A stretch of 15,564 bases of DNA from positions 1 to 15,564 of the forward strand of contig JBIOXZ010000120.1 of the NCBI GenBank assembly GCA_044869895.1. Reading direction: 5' to 3'. The notes beneath the pieces are model-generated. The model did no database searches and had not been told where the DNA came from. It saw only the letters and a list, made by a program, of their open reading frames with translations. The first letter of the stretch is position 1, and each line of letters starts with the position of its first letter. Origin of the DNA: AC-69 sp044869895 (lineage in GTDB: Bacteria; Actinomycetota; UBA4738; HRBIN12). Made by a program: the position numbers and the translations under genes. Positions 1 through 7,388 of this stretch are shown here, one piece after another.

Positions 1-2
1 CG

Positions 3-947
3 AAGGACCTGCCTGCCTACTGGCACTGGGCGAAGCGGTTCGTCCTCGGGGACAATTTCTTCGCCTCGGCTCAGGGCCCGTCGTTCCCGAACCACCTGTA
101 CACGATCGCCGCGCAGTCCGGTGGAGCGCACGACAACCCCATCCAGGACCTCGAGCAGCTCCGGGAGCGGCACCGGACCACGGGCCTGTTCAAGGCCTGG
201 GGATGCGACTCACTCGAGGAGGCCTACGTCCCGATCGAGGACCGGGAGGGCAAGGAGGTGAAGGTGCCGCCGTGCTTCGACTTCCTGACCGAGGGCGACC
301 TCCTGCTCCGCGCGGGGATCCCGTGGGCCTACTACTCGGCGACGAACACGCAGAACGGCTACCTGTGGTCGGCGTACGACGCCGTGCGCCACATCCGCCA
401 GGACACACAGTTGTGGCAGTCGCACGTGTTCCCGGTGGATGGGTTGGTCCAGGACATCCGGGACGACCGCCTCCCCCCGGTCACCTGGGTCACGCCGCGC
501 TTCGAGCTCTCCGAGCACCCCGAGTACAGCTTCTGCTGGGGCCAGAACTGGACCACCCGAATCGTGAACACGATCATGTCCAGCCCCATGTGGAAGGACA
601 CGGCCATCTTCATCACCTGGGACGACTACGGCGGGTTCTACGACCACGTCCCGCCTCCCCGGGTGGACCGGTTCGGCTTCGGGATCCGGGTCCCGCTGCT
701 GCTCATCTCGCCCTACGCCAGGGCCGGCTACGTCGACCACACCCTCGGCGAGTTCTCCTCGGTGCTTCGGTTCATCGAGGACAACTGGGGCCTGTCGCAG
801 CTGACTCACCGGGACCGTGACGCGGCCAACCTCTCCGAGGCCTTCGACTTCTCGCGGGAGCCGAGGAAGCCGGATCCCCAGCCGGTGCGAACCGACTGCC
901 CGGGCGCGCAGTTCCCGGACGATCCGGCACCTTCAGTCCAGGGGTGA
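3..947 (+). CDS. Phosphoesterase family protein (phospholipase C / acid phosphatase superfamily), 5' end missing
   Basis: The reading frame is open from the window edge, so only the last 314 residues are visible. It belongs to the phosphoesterase family of AcpA-type acid phosphatases and bacterial phospholipases C, usually exported enzymes that hydrolyse phosphomonoesters or phospholipid head groups. The fragment shows GPSFPNHLY with Ser27 at the family's nucleophile position, and a WDDYGGFYDHVPPP block (Asp207, Asp208, His215) that supplies metal-binding aspartates in the family. The N-terminal ENR metal motif and any signal peptide lie outside the window. The C-terminal half aligns by eye with the convergent gene ending at 933 (shared EFSSVLRF, NWT, WDD and DCP blocks), so the two are paralogues. 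Their ends overlap by 15 bp. The substrate cannot be told from sequence. Confidence 0.9.
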   Translation, partial: KDLPAYWHWAKRFVLGDNFFASAQGPSFPNHLYTIAAQSGGAHDNPIQDLEQLRERHRTTGLFKAWGCDSLEEAYVPIEDREGKEVKVPPCFDFLTEGDLLLRAGIPWAYYSATNTQNGYLWSAYDAVRHIRQDTQLWQSHVFPVDGLVQDIRDDRLPPVTWVTPRFELSEHPEYSFCWGQNWTTRIVNTIMSSPMWKDTAIFITWDDYGGFYDHVPPPRVDRFGFGIRVPLLLISPYARAGYVDHTLGEFSSVLRFIEDNWGLSQLTHRDRDAANLSEAFDFSREPRKPDPQPVRTDCPGAQFPDDPAPSVQG

Positions 948-2531
948 GCCGATCGTGCGGGCGAACGGCCAGCTCGGGGCGAGCTGGGCGAACGTCGTGC
1001 CGTATGGACAGTCCTCTCGGAGCGGGAGCACCAGCTTCTTGAACCTCGGGTGTTCGAAGTCGAACGCGCCGGAAAGCGGGTCGGCGTTCGCGTCCCGCTC
1101 GGTCATGGGATCCAGTCCGAACACGAGCTCGACGAACCGCAGAACGCTCGAGAACTCGTAGACGGTGGGGTCGACGGCCCCCCCGTTCCGGTTGTCGCCC
1201 GTCACCGTGAACGGCGAGATGATCAGCGCGGGCGTCCGCGGCCCCAGGCCCATATGGTCGATGTGCGGAGGGGCGATCGGATCGAAGAACCCGCCGAAAT
1301 CGTCCCACACCACCACGATGACCGTGGAGCGCCAGAACTCGCTCTTCATGATGCTGTTGACCAGGTTCACCGTCCAGTTTTCGCCGGCGCAAACGCTCTT
1401 TCCCAGGCCGGGGTGCTCGTTGTACGACTCGGGCGGGATGACCCACGACACGCCAGGCAGGTGGCCCTGTCGCACGTCGGGGGCAAAGTCGGCGGGTGGG
1501 CGGACGTGGCGCCACATCGGGCCGAACCGAACGTGACGGATCATCTGCAGTGCCTTCATCCAGGCGTTTTCCTCCGCGTAGTACTTCCAGGAGATGCCCT
1601 CGGCCTGGAGCTGGTCGGGCAGAACCGGGATGTCGAAGCACAGCCGGATGCGGTCCCAGTAGCGGGCCAGGGCGTACGTGTTGTCGCCGTTCGCGTCGAT
1701 CCGATCCTCCAGGTTCATGATGTCGGCGATGTCCTTCGGCGAAAGCCTTGGCCGGAAGCGCGTGGCGTACTCGGTGGGGTCGTCGCAGTAGCTGCCGGCG
1801 TGATCCGTGGTGCTCTTGTTGTCCACGATCCCATTGGCTTGCGCCGCAACCGCATACAGATGTTCGGGGAGCGTGGGCCCGTACATCGACGTGAAGAAGT
1901 GGTCGGCGAGGACGAACCGGTCCGCGTAAGCCCAATAGTTCGGGATCCCCTTGCGGCCGAAGTACGTGTACCCGGAGAGGTCGTGGCCGAACAGCGTGGC
2001 CCGTTCGGCATCCAATGGGATCGGCCCGTTCATCCAGTTGAACCCGTTCATCTTGCCGCCGTTGATCGCGGTGACGGCGCACCGGAAGCAATGCGTGAGG
2101 TCGTGGGCCTGGACGTCGCGGGCCTTGTGCAGCTGGACGGTCGGCCCGTCCCGGCACCCGTTCTCGGTGCAACGGATCGTGCCGCCCGACGTCGCGCCGG
2201 CCGCCCCCGGGTAGGTGGCGAAGTAGTTGTTGAACGTCCGGTTCTCCTTGACCACGAAGACCACGTGCTTCACGGGCGTGGACCCAGGCTCGATGGTCGG
2301 GATCGGGGTGGGGGATGTGCCTGTGGGCGAGCCCGAAGGCGAGGTTCCCAGGGGCGGAGAGCTTCCGTCCTCGCTGCTCTCGCCCGTTCCTCGACGGCCC
2401 GCCCAGGCAAGCCCGGCGATGATGAGTGCGACCACCAAGAGGAATCCAATGTAGGAGAGCCGTCCCCCGAACCAACGGCCGGACGACCCGGATCGGGACG
2501 GAGGCGGATCGGGACCGGGCGCGTCCTGCAC
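933..2531 (-). CDS. Membrane-anchored phosphoesterase family protein (phospholipase C / acid phosphatase superfamily)
   Basis: A 532-residue protein. One hydrophobic segment (about 27-44) follows a short Pro/Ser-rich basic N-terminus, then a low-complexity Ser/Pro/Thr/Gly linker (about 50-85), so the catalytic domain is probably tethered outside the membrane. The domain begins with KHVVFVVKENRTF (Glu96, Asn97 as metal ligands by family analogy). GPTLPEHLY places Thr220 at the nucleophile position, as in Pseudomonas PlcH, whereas the paralogue at 3-947 has Ser. Asp410 and Asp411 (VVWDDFGG) are the second metal pair. The usual His after the following FD is Pro here (FFDPIAPP), which may alter activity. 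The start is a GTG at 2531 with no nearby SD; a TAGCGT box lies 7 nt upstream. It follows the sulfatase gene after 54 bp and may share its transcript. Confidence 0.9.
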   Translation of the reverse strand: MQDAPGPDPPPSRSGSSGRWFGGRLSYIGFLLVVALIIAGLAWAGRRGTGESSEDGSSPPLGTSPSGSPTGTSPTPIPTIEPGSTPVKHVVFVVKENRTFNNYFATYPGAAGATSGGTIRCTENGCRDGPTVQLHKARDVQAHDLTHCFRCAVTAINGGKMNGFNWMNGPIPLDAERATLFGHDLSGYTYFGRKGIPNYWAYADRFVLADHFFTSMYGPTLPEHLYAVAAQANGIVDNKSTTDHAGSYCDDPTEYATRFRPRLSPKDIADIMNLEDRIDANGDNTYALARYWDRIRLCFDIPVLPDQLQAEGISWKYYAEENAWMKALQMIRHVRFGPMWRHVRPPADFAPDVRQGHLPGVSWVIPPESYNEHPGLGKSVCAGENWTVNLVNSIMKSEFWRSTVIVVVWDDFGGFFDPIAPPHIDHMGLGPRTPALIISPFTVTGDNRNGGAVDPTVYEFSSVLRFVELVFGLDPMTERDANADPLSGAFDFEHPRFKKLVLPLREDCPYGTTFAQLAPSWPFARTIGSPLD

Positions 2532-2538
2532 GGGCCGA

Positions 2539-2544
2539 ACGCTA
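2539..2544 (-). promoter_or_regulatory. Candidate -10 box (TAGCGT) for the phosphoesterase gene
   Basis: TAGCGT reads toward the GTG at 2531 with 7 nt between box and start, which would give a leaderless or nearly leaderless transcript. No convincing -35 is visible. The GGAG further upstream is too far away to be a ribosome binding site for this GTG. Confidence 0.35.
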
Positions 2545-2585
2545 GCAGCAACCTCCGCAATGGGCGGGCGCCGGTCCGGGGCGAC

Positions 2586-3992
2586 TCACCCCGCGCGAAG
2601 GGCGGCGAGCCGTGCAGAGAGCTGGGCCCGGACGGCCGCGTAGGCCGGATCGTCGGCCCGGTTCTCGAGCTCGAACGGATCGGCAGAGCCGATGACCCCG
2701 GCCAGGTCGTACAACTCCGTCTCCCCCGTGGCCAGCTCAACGTAGGCGAAGTCCTCGGTCCGCACCGCCCACCAGGGGGGCACCTTCTCATCGCCCACGT
2801 ATTCGGTCAGGAGGGCCGTTCGCCACGATGCGGAAGGCCGCCCTTGGAGCAGTGGAACCAGGCTCATCCCGTCCACGGGTGAGGGCGGCTCGATCCCGGC
2901 GAGCTCGGCGAGCGTCGGGGCCAAGTCGACATTGGAGACGAGGCGGCGGTCCACATGAGACGAGGCGCCCGGGAACCGCACGAGGAACGGTGTGCGGATG
3001 CACTCATCGTACGCACATGTCTTGCCCACCCACCGGTGCTCCCCGAACGAGAAGCCGTTGTCGGTCATGAAGACGACGACCGTGTTCGCCAGGGCACCGC
3101 GGACCTGGAGAGCCCGGATCACCTCGACCACCAGGTCGTCCACGGACAGCAGGGTCTCGAAGGATCGCCGGTGGATCGCCCGGAGCTCTGCCCGTCGCTC
3201 CGTGTCCAGCTCGCGTAGCCCCTGGACCCACGTCGGCTTGTCGGACACGTCCTCCTCACCCAGGCTGGGAGGGTTGGCGATCGGCAACCCGGTCAACGCG
3301 CCGGCGTCCCGGGGAGCCGCCGTCCACGGACGGTGCGGCGCGGTGGTGGCCACCTCCAGGAAGAACGGACGACCCGGGGGAGCCGAGCGGACGAAGGAGG
3401 CCGCTGCGGCGGCATAGACGTCGGTCGAGTAGTTGCCCGGCCCGTCGCCCCGGTACTCGGAGAACCCCTGGTCGATCAGCACGTACCGGTAGTACGCGGT
3501 GGACTGGTCCCCCTGCCGCTTCACCTTCCACCGATCCCACCCAGCCGGGACGTACGAGCTCGGGCCGAACGGATACCCGTTCACGTATTTGCCGATCATG
3601 CCGGTGTGGTACCCGGCGGCATGCAGCCAGGTCGCGATGGTCGAGGACTCGTCGAGGAGCTCGCCGTCGTCGTTGGTACGGACCCCGGTGTGGTGCGAGT
3701 ACCTCCCGGTGAGGATCGACGCCCTGGACGGACAGCACAGCGGCGTGTTCACGAATGCGTTGGAGAACGTGATCCAGTGATCCGCCGGGTCCCCCATCAT
3801 CGATTGGAGCTGCAGCATGACGGGCGGATCGTGCGGGAGCGAGTCCGGCGACTGGTCGTCGGTCAGGATCAGGACGATGTTGGGCCGCCGGTCCGTTCGT
3901 GGCGGTGAGGAGGGCACGAACGCCGCGACGAGCAGGACGAGGAGCGCGAAGAGCGCCGACGCCACGGTCCTGCGCAGCGAGCGCCGGCCCAT
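2586..3992 (-). CDS. Exported sulfatase (arylsulfatase / N-acetylglucosamine-6-sulfatase-like)
   Basis: A 468-residue type I sulfatase that hydrolyses sulfate esters, probably outside the cytoplasm. Residues 1-26 look like a signal peptide or N-terminal anchor (RRSLRR, then a long hydrophobic run). RPNIVLILTDDQ gives the first metal ligands Asp45 and Asp46. PLCCPSRASILTGRY holds the CxPSR signature, so Cys86 is the residue expected to become formylglycine. His220 and FMTDNG (Asp311, Asn312) followed by Lys324 fit the remaining active site. Activity would need a formylglycine-generating enzyme, which is not in the window. The ATG directly follows the TAG of the methyltransferase gene (TAGATG), so translation is probably coupled. 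The family is certain; the natural substrate (glycan, lipid or aryl sulfate) is not. Confidence 0.93.
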   Translation of the reverse strand: MGRRSLRRTVASALFALLVLLVAAFVPSSPPRTDRRPNIVLILTDDQSPDSLPHDPPVMLQLQSMMGDPADHWITFSNAFVNTPLCCPSRASILTGRYSHHTGVRTNDDGELLDESSTIATWLHAAGYHTGMIGKYVNGYPFGPSSYVPAGWDRWKVKRQGDQSTAYYRYVLIDQGFSEYRGDGPGNYSTDVYAAAAASFVRSAPPGRPFFLEVATTAPHRPWTAAPRDAGALTGLPIANPPSLGEEDVSDKPTWVQGLRELDTERRAELRAIHRRSFETLLSVDDLVVEVIRALQVRGALANTVVVFMTDNGFSFGEHRWVGKTCAYDECIRTPFLVRFPGASSHVDRRLVSNVDLAPTLAELAGIEPPSPVDGMSLVPLLQGRPSASWRTALLTEYVGDEKVPPWWAVRTEDFAYVELATGETELYDLAGVIGSADPFELENRADDPAYAAVRAQLSARLAALRAG

Positions 3993-4754
3993 CTACCGGG
4001 GCTTTCGGAGCTTCCAGATGTTCTCGCCGGGCCACCGGCGTGCCCACCCGATCTCGGCGTAGTCGAGGTAGGTCGATCGGGCGTTGGCCGAGGGACGCGG
4101 CTCGATCAGGTCCTCGAGCTCAAGGCCGGTCGAGCGGAACAGACGGATCCATTCCCCGTACGGGAGCATGAAGTTGACCGATTCATCGTCCTCCCACTTG
4201 TGCATCCCGAAGTAGTCGAGGTGGAGGCGGTCGTCCACCGTCTCCTTCTCATCGTTCCAGCACACGAAGTGGATGGGGCTCTCGATGTTGAACGCGAGCA
4301 GCCCGCCGGGCCGAAGCAGCCGGGCCGCCTCCGGGATCGAGCGGTACGGATCGGCGAACGTCGTGGCGCCGTGGTCGCAGAACACGACGTCGAAGCTCTC
4401 ATCGGCGAACGGGGTCCCCTCGGCGTCGGCGTTCACCAGCGGGAACGATACGCCCGCCCGGGTCATCAACTCCTTCGCATGCTCGAGTTGCCGGATCGAG
4501 AGATCCATGCCCACCGGATGGGCACCCATCCGGGCGAGGGTGATGGACCACTGGGCGGCCCCACATCCGAACTCCAGCAGCCGCCTGCCCTCCACGTCGC
4601 CCAGGACCTCGAGCTTGGACTCGGGGGTGCCCCACGTCCCCCACGCGGGCCGGTTCCACCGGTTCAGCTGGGAGCCGTGTTCGCGTTGGTACTCGTCGCT
4701 CGTCCGGTCCCAGTCCCGGCGGTTCTTGCGAACGTGGCGCTGGGTCCCGCTCAT
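3993..4754 (-). CDS. Class I SAM-dependent methyltransferase
   Basis: A 253-residue protein with the Rossmann-type SAM fold. Motif I is LLEFGCGAAQWS (about 59-70), the acidic residue after strand 2 is Asp84 (VGMDLS), the NADAEGTPF stretch lies near 108-116, and RLLRPGGLLAF is the post-motif helix and strand. It resembles the many Methyltransf_11-type enzymes of actinobacteria; the substrate cannot be inferred. The reading frame stays open upstream to 5405, but that extension is antisense-like sequence inside the MoaB-XdhC gene. The ATG at 4754 overlaps that gene's stop in a 4-bp ATGA, a classic coupled start, and the predicted protein begins at a normal distance from motif I. The stop touches the sulfatase start. 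This is the middle gene of a three-gene operon. Confidence 0.88.
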   Translation of the reverse strand: MSGTQRHVRKNRRDWDRTSDEYQREHGSQLNRWNRPAWGTWGTPESKLEVLGDVEGRRLLEFGCGAAQWSITLARMGAHPVGMDLSIRQLEHAKELMTRAGVSFPLVNADAEGTPFADESFDVVFCDHGATTFADPYRSIPEAARLLRPGGLLAFNIESPIHFVCWNDEKETVDDRLHLDYFGMHKWEDDESVNFMLPYGEWIRLFRSTGLELEDLIEPRPSANARSTYLDYAEIGWARRWPGENIWKLRKPR

Positions 4755-5986
4755 GGCCGGTCCATCCAGCCCGCGTCTCGGCCGTGCTCGGCCGCCACCA
4801 GCCCCGCGGCGATCGAGAGCGCGATCTCCTCCGGCCGACGGCCTCCGAGGTCCAGACCGACCGGCGACCGGATCCGGGCCAGGTCCTCCTCGGAGAACCC
4901 CATGCGCCGCAGGTCCTCGAGATAGGGAGCCACGTGGCTGCGGCTCCCCATCACGCCGATGAACCGGGCGGGAGAACGGAGCGCCGCGCCCAGCATGCCC
5001 GCCACGTCCGGAGCGTCGTGATCGGTGAACACGAGGGCGGTCCGGTCGTCGAGCAGGGCGTCGAGCGACGATGCCGCGCCCCCGGCCGCTCCCTCGTCCG
5101 CAGGAGTGAGCCGCTCCTGCCTCGGCTCGACGAGGATCGTCCGGTAGCCGAGCGGAGCCGCGAGCCCGCGGAGCGACCGTGCCACGTCGGTGGCCGACAC
5201 GACCACCAACCGCTTCGGTGGAACGTGCGGCTCGAAGAACACCTCGACGTCGCCGAGGTCGTGATGGAGCGTCCGGGTCTGAGGTTCGCCCGACGCGACC
5301 ACCTCGACCGCATCGGCGATGGCCTGTTCGTCGAACTCCGCGCACCCGAGCGTCCCGCTCACCGAGCCACCCGGCACGATCGACATGCGATTGCCGACCC
5401 GGCACGGCGGTGAGCCGATGACCTTGACCGCCCGGGACTCGACCCAGGACCGATCTCCGTCCTCACCCGGCTTGGCCAGGTGTTCCGCGTGGCCGGTTGG
5501 ATGTACCCCGGTCGCGCCGGCCAGGAGCTCGAGCGCGTGTGGCAGAATCGGCAACACGGCGCCCAGACTCTCGCGAACGCCGGCCGGGCTCCCCGGCAGG
5601 TTCACGATCAGCGTCCCGCCCAGGGTTCCGGCGACGGCTCGCGACAGCGCGGCCATCGGTGTCGTTTCCAGGCCCGCCGTGCGCATCAGCTCCGCGAGGC
5701 CGGGGGCTTCGCGGTCGATCACGGCCCTGGTGGCTTCCGGCGTGACGTCACGGGGACCGAAGCCCGTCCCACCGGTGGTGACGACCAGGCGCACGCCCTG
5801 ATCCACGAGGGACGCCAGCCGAGCCTCGATCGCCGGCCGCTCGTCCGGCACGGACGAGCGGCCGGCCACGTCGAAGCCGGCCCCTCGGAGGATGTCCTCG
5901 GCGGCCTCACCCGACTCGTCCCTGCGCGTACCGGCCGTGACGCCGTCGGACACCGTGAGTACCGCGGCGCGGAACGCCTCGCCCAT
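4751..5986 (-). CDS. MoaB/MogA-XdhC fusion (molybdopterin adenylyltransferase-like domain plus molybdoenzyme maturation domain)
   Basis: A 411-residue two-domain protein. Residues 1-155 are a MoaB/MogA domain (AVLTVSDGVTAG at 8-19, VTTGGTGFGPRDVTPEA near 69-85, LPGSPAGV near 130), the fold that adenylylates molybdopterin before molybdenum insertion. After a linker, residues about 184-411 are XdhC/CoxI-like: VKVIGSPPCRVGNRMSI with GGSVSGTLGCAEFDE, then a Rossmann part with FIGVMGSRSH (342-351) and SPVGLDLGGRRPEEIALSIA. XdhC proteins carry and sulfurate the molybdenum cofactor for xanthine-dehydrogenase-type hydroxylases, so the fusion could join nucleotide activation to cofactor delivery. ATG 5986 is chosen because it directly precedes the domain; an in-frame extension to 6088 overlaps the divergent gene. 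No molybdoenzyme structural gene is in the window. It heads the operon with the methyltransferase and sulfatase. Confidence 0.9.
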   Translation of the reverse strand: MGEAFRAAVLTVSDGVTAGTRRDESGEAAEDILRGAGFDVAGRSSVPDERPAIEARLASLVDQGVRLVVTTGGTGFGPRDVTPEATRAVIDREAPGLAELMRTAGLETTPMAALSRAVAGTLGGTLIVNLPGSPAGVRESLGAVLPILPHALELLAGATGVHPTGHAEHLAKPGEDGDRSWVESRAVKVIGSPPCRVGNRMSIVPGGSVSGTLGCAEFDEQAIADAVEVVASGEPQTRTLHHDLGDVEVFFEPHVPPKRLVVVSATDVARSLRGLAAPLGYRTILVEPRQERLTPADEGAAGGAASSLDALLDDRTALVFTDHDAPDVAGMLGAALRSPARFIGVMGSRSHVAPYLEDLRRMGFSEEDLARIRSPVGLDLGGRRPEEIALSIAAGLVAAEHGRDAGWMDRP

Positions 5987-5993
5987 GCGCCAT

Positions 5994-5999
5994 ATCCTG
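5994..5999 (-). promoter_or_regulatory. Candidate -10 box (CAGGAT) for the moaB-xdhC operon
   Basis: CAGGAT reads toward ATG 5986 with 7 nt between, in the 44-bp space that also holds the SD of the divergent gene at 6031. The same bases (AGGA) could instead act as a weak SD. No clear -35 is visible. Confidence 0.3.
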
Positions 6000-6030
6000 C
6001 CAGACGGAACCGGCGGACCGGGAGGAGACG

Positions 6031-6288
6031 ATGGAAGCCTGGATCGATCAGCTCGCCGAGGCGCTCGGCGAGGACACCCTGAGCTCACGGGAGACGGCGG
6101 AGACCCTGCAGGTGGCCCGGGACGTGGCCCATCGCGTCGAGCGACGCATCACACCCCTCGCGACGTTCCTCCTCGGCTCGGCGGTGGGGAGGGGGCTCGC
6201 CGGCGGGGCCTCACGAGGCGACGCGTTTCAGGCGGCGCTCGAGACGGTCCGGTCGCTTCTCCCGGAGGGCCCACCCGAGGAGGGCTGA
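6031..6288 (+). CDS. DUF6457-like small protein in molybdenum cofactor locus
   Basis: An 85-residue, mostly helical acidic protein starting MEAWIDQLAEALGE. The ATG has a strong SD (GGAGGAG, spacing 3-4). The pattern of a Trp near the N-terminus, a helix with VARDVAHRVERR, then TPLATFLLGSAVGRG and a second helix matches my recollection of the DUF6457 family. That family occurs in actinobacteria next to or fused with molybdenum cofactor genes; its function is unknown. The location agrees: divergent from moaB-xdhC by 44 bp and 58 bp upstream of moaA on the same strand. It has no catalytic-looking motif, so a structural or chaperone role is a guess. Confidence 0.75.
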   Translation: MEAWIDQLAEALGEDTLSSRETAETLQVARDVAHRVERRITPLATFLLGSAVGRGLAGGASRGDAFQAALETVRSLLPEGPPEEG

Positions 6289-6327
6289 GCGGGCCGGCAC
6301 GGCGTGGCCGGTTCGCCCCCGCCGGAG

Positions 6328-6333
6328 TAGCCT
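6328..6333 (+). promoter_or_regulatory. Candidate -10 box (TAGCCT) before moaA
   Basis: TAGCCT lies 13 nt before the moaA ATG. There is no SD at a useful distance from that ATG, so a short-leader transcript is possible. moaA may equally be read through from the gene at 6031. Confidence 0.25.
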
Positions 6334-6346
6334 GGACGTTCAACCC

Positions 6347-7372
6347 ATGGACGACTGGCAGCCACCCGAGACCGCCCCGCCCTCCGAGGGCCCGCTCCTC
6401 GACACCTTCGGCCGGGTCGCCGACGACCTGCGCATCTCGGTCACCGACAGGTGCAACTTCCGCTGCGTGTTCTGCATGCCGGCCGAAGGACTGCGGTGGC
6501 TCCCCAAGGACGAGATCCTGACGTTCGAGGAGCTCACCCGACTCCTGGGGACCTTCGTGTCCCTCGGCGTCCGCTCCATCAAGGTCACCGGAGGCGAGCC
6601 GACCGTGCGGGCCGACCTGCCGACGCTCGTCTCCATGTTTCGAGAGGCCGGACCGGAGCTGGACATGTCGATGACCACGAACGGGATCCTCCTCAACCGT
6701 CTGGCCGAGCCCCTTGCCCGGGCCGGCCTCGACAGGGTCACGGTGTCGTGCCACTCACTGATGCCACACCGCTTCGAGGGGATGACCCGCCGGGATGCGC
6801 TGGACAAGGTGTTCGCCGGCTTGCGGGCGGCCCAGGACGCCGGCCTCACGCCCATCAAGATCAACTGCGTGGTGATCGGGGGGGAGAACCAGGACGAGGT
6901 GGTGGACTTCGCAGCATGGGCCAGACAGACCGGATACGTGGTCCGATTCATCGAGTACATGCCGCTCGATGCCGAGCACGCGTGGGAGCGGGCCAAGGTC
7001 GTGCCGTCGCGGCAGATCGTTGACGCCATCGACCGTGTGTTCCCGCTGGCGTCCGAGGGACCCGACAACGAGCCCGCCGCCACCTACCGCTTCGCCGACG
7101 GCGCGCCGGGTGGGATCGGGGTCATCGCGTCGGTCACCGAGCCGTTCTGCGAGACCTGCAACCGGCTCCGACTGACCGCCGAGGGCCAGGTCCGCTCGTG
7201 CCTGTTCGCCCTGGAGGAGCTGGACCTGCGAGAGCCTCTACGAGGCGGCGCCTCCGACGGCGAGCTCGCCTCGATCATCCGCACCGCCGTCTGGCGCAAG
7301 TGGTCCGGGCACCGCATCAACCACCCCGACTTCGTCCAGCCGGAGCGAAGCATGTCGATGATCGGCGGCTGA
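6347..7372 (+). CDS. moaA: GTP 3',8-cyclase MoaA (molybdenum cofactor biosynthesis)
   Basis: A 341-residue radical-SAM enzyme that with MoaC turns GTP into cyclic pyranopterin monophosphate, the first step of molybdenum cofactor synthesis. CNFRCVFC gives the CX3CX2C cluster ligands Cys36, Cys40 and Cys43. GGEP (82-85) is the SAM amino-group motif. The C-terminal cluster ligands are Cys268, Cys271 and Cys285 in EPFCETCNRLRLT...SCLF, with Arg273 and Arg275 matching the GTP-binding arginines. The protein ends in Gly-Gly (340-341), the conserved tail needed for the cyclase reaction. One oddity is VSCHSL at 133-138 where most MoaA proteins read VSLDSL or similar; the SAM-contacting Ser is kept. 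Length and motifs indicate an intact gene. Convergent with the crp-like gene after 16 bp. Confidence 0.96.
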   Translation: MDDWQPPETAPPSEGPLLDTFGRVADDLRISVTDRCNFRCVFCMPAEGLRWLPKDEILTFEELTRLLGTFVSLGVRSIKVTGGEPTVRADLPTLVSMFREAGPELDMSMTTNGILLNRLAEPLARAGLDRVTVSCHSLMPHRFEGMTRRDALDKVFAGLRAAQDAGLTPIKINCVVIGGENQDEVVDFAAWARQTGYVVRFIEYMPLDAEHAWERAKVVPSRQIVDAIDRVFPLASEGPDNEPAATYRFADGAPGGIGVIASVTEPFCETCNRLRLTAEGQVRSCLFALEELDLREPLRGGASDGELASIIRTAVWRKWSGHRINHPDFVQPERSMSMIGG

Positions 7373-7388
7373 GCCGAACCCGGCCGGA

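Noticed and set aside
772..2475. Minus-strand open frame of 567 codons
   Set aside because: It is a frame-shifted shadow of the phosphoesterase gene, Arg/Pro/His-rich with no motif.
1050..2882. Long plus-strand open frame (610 codons) across the phosphoesterase and sulfatase genes
   Set aside because: It lies antisense to two genes with clear family motifs and has no domain signature; long shadow frames are expected in high-GC DNA.
4755..5405. N-terminal extension of the methyltransferase frame
   Set aside because: It runs inside the MoaB-XdhC coding sequence in another frame; the ATGA junction at 4751-4754 gives a natural start.
7373..7388. Possible terminator between moaA and the crp-like gene
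   Set aside because: Only short GC-rich self-complementary bits (CGGCT/AGCCG, CCGGCCGG) are visible; no stable stem-loop could be supported.
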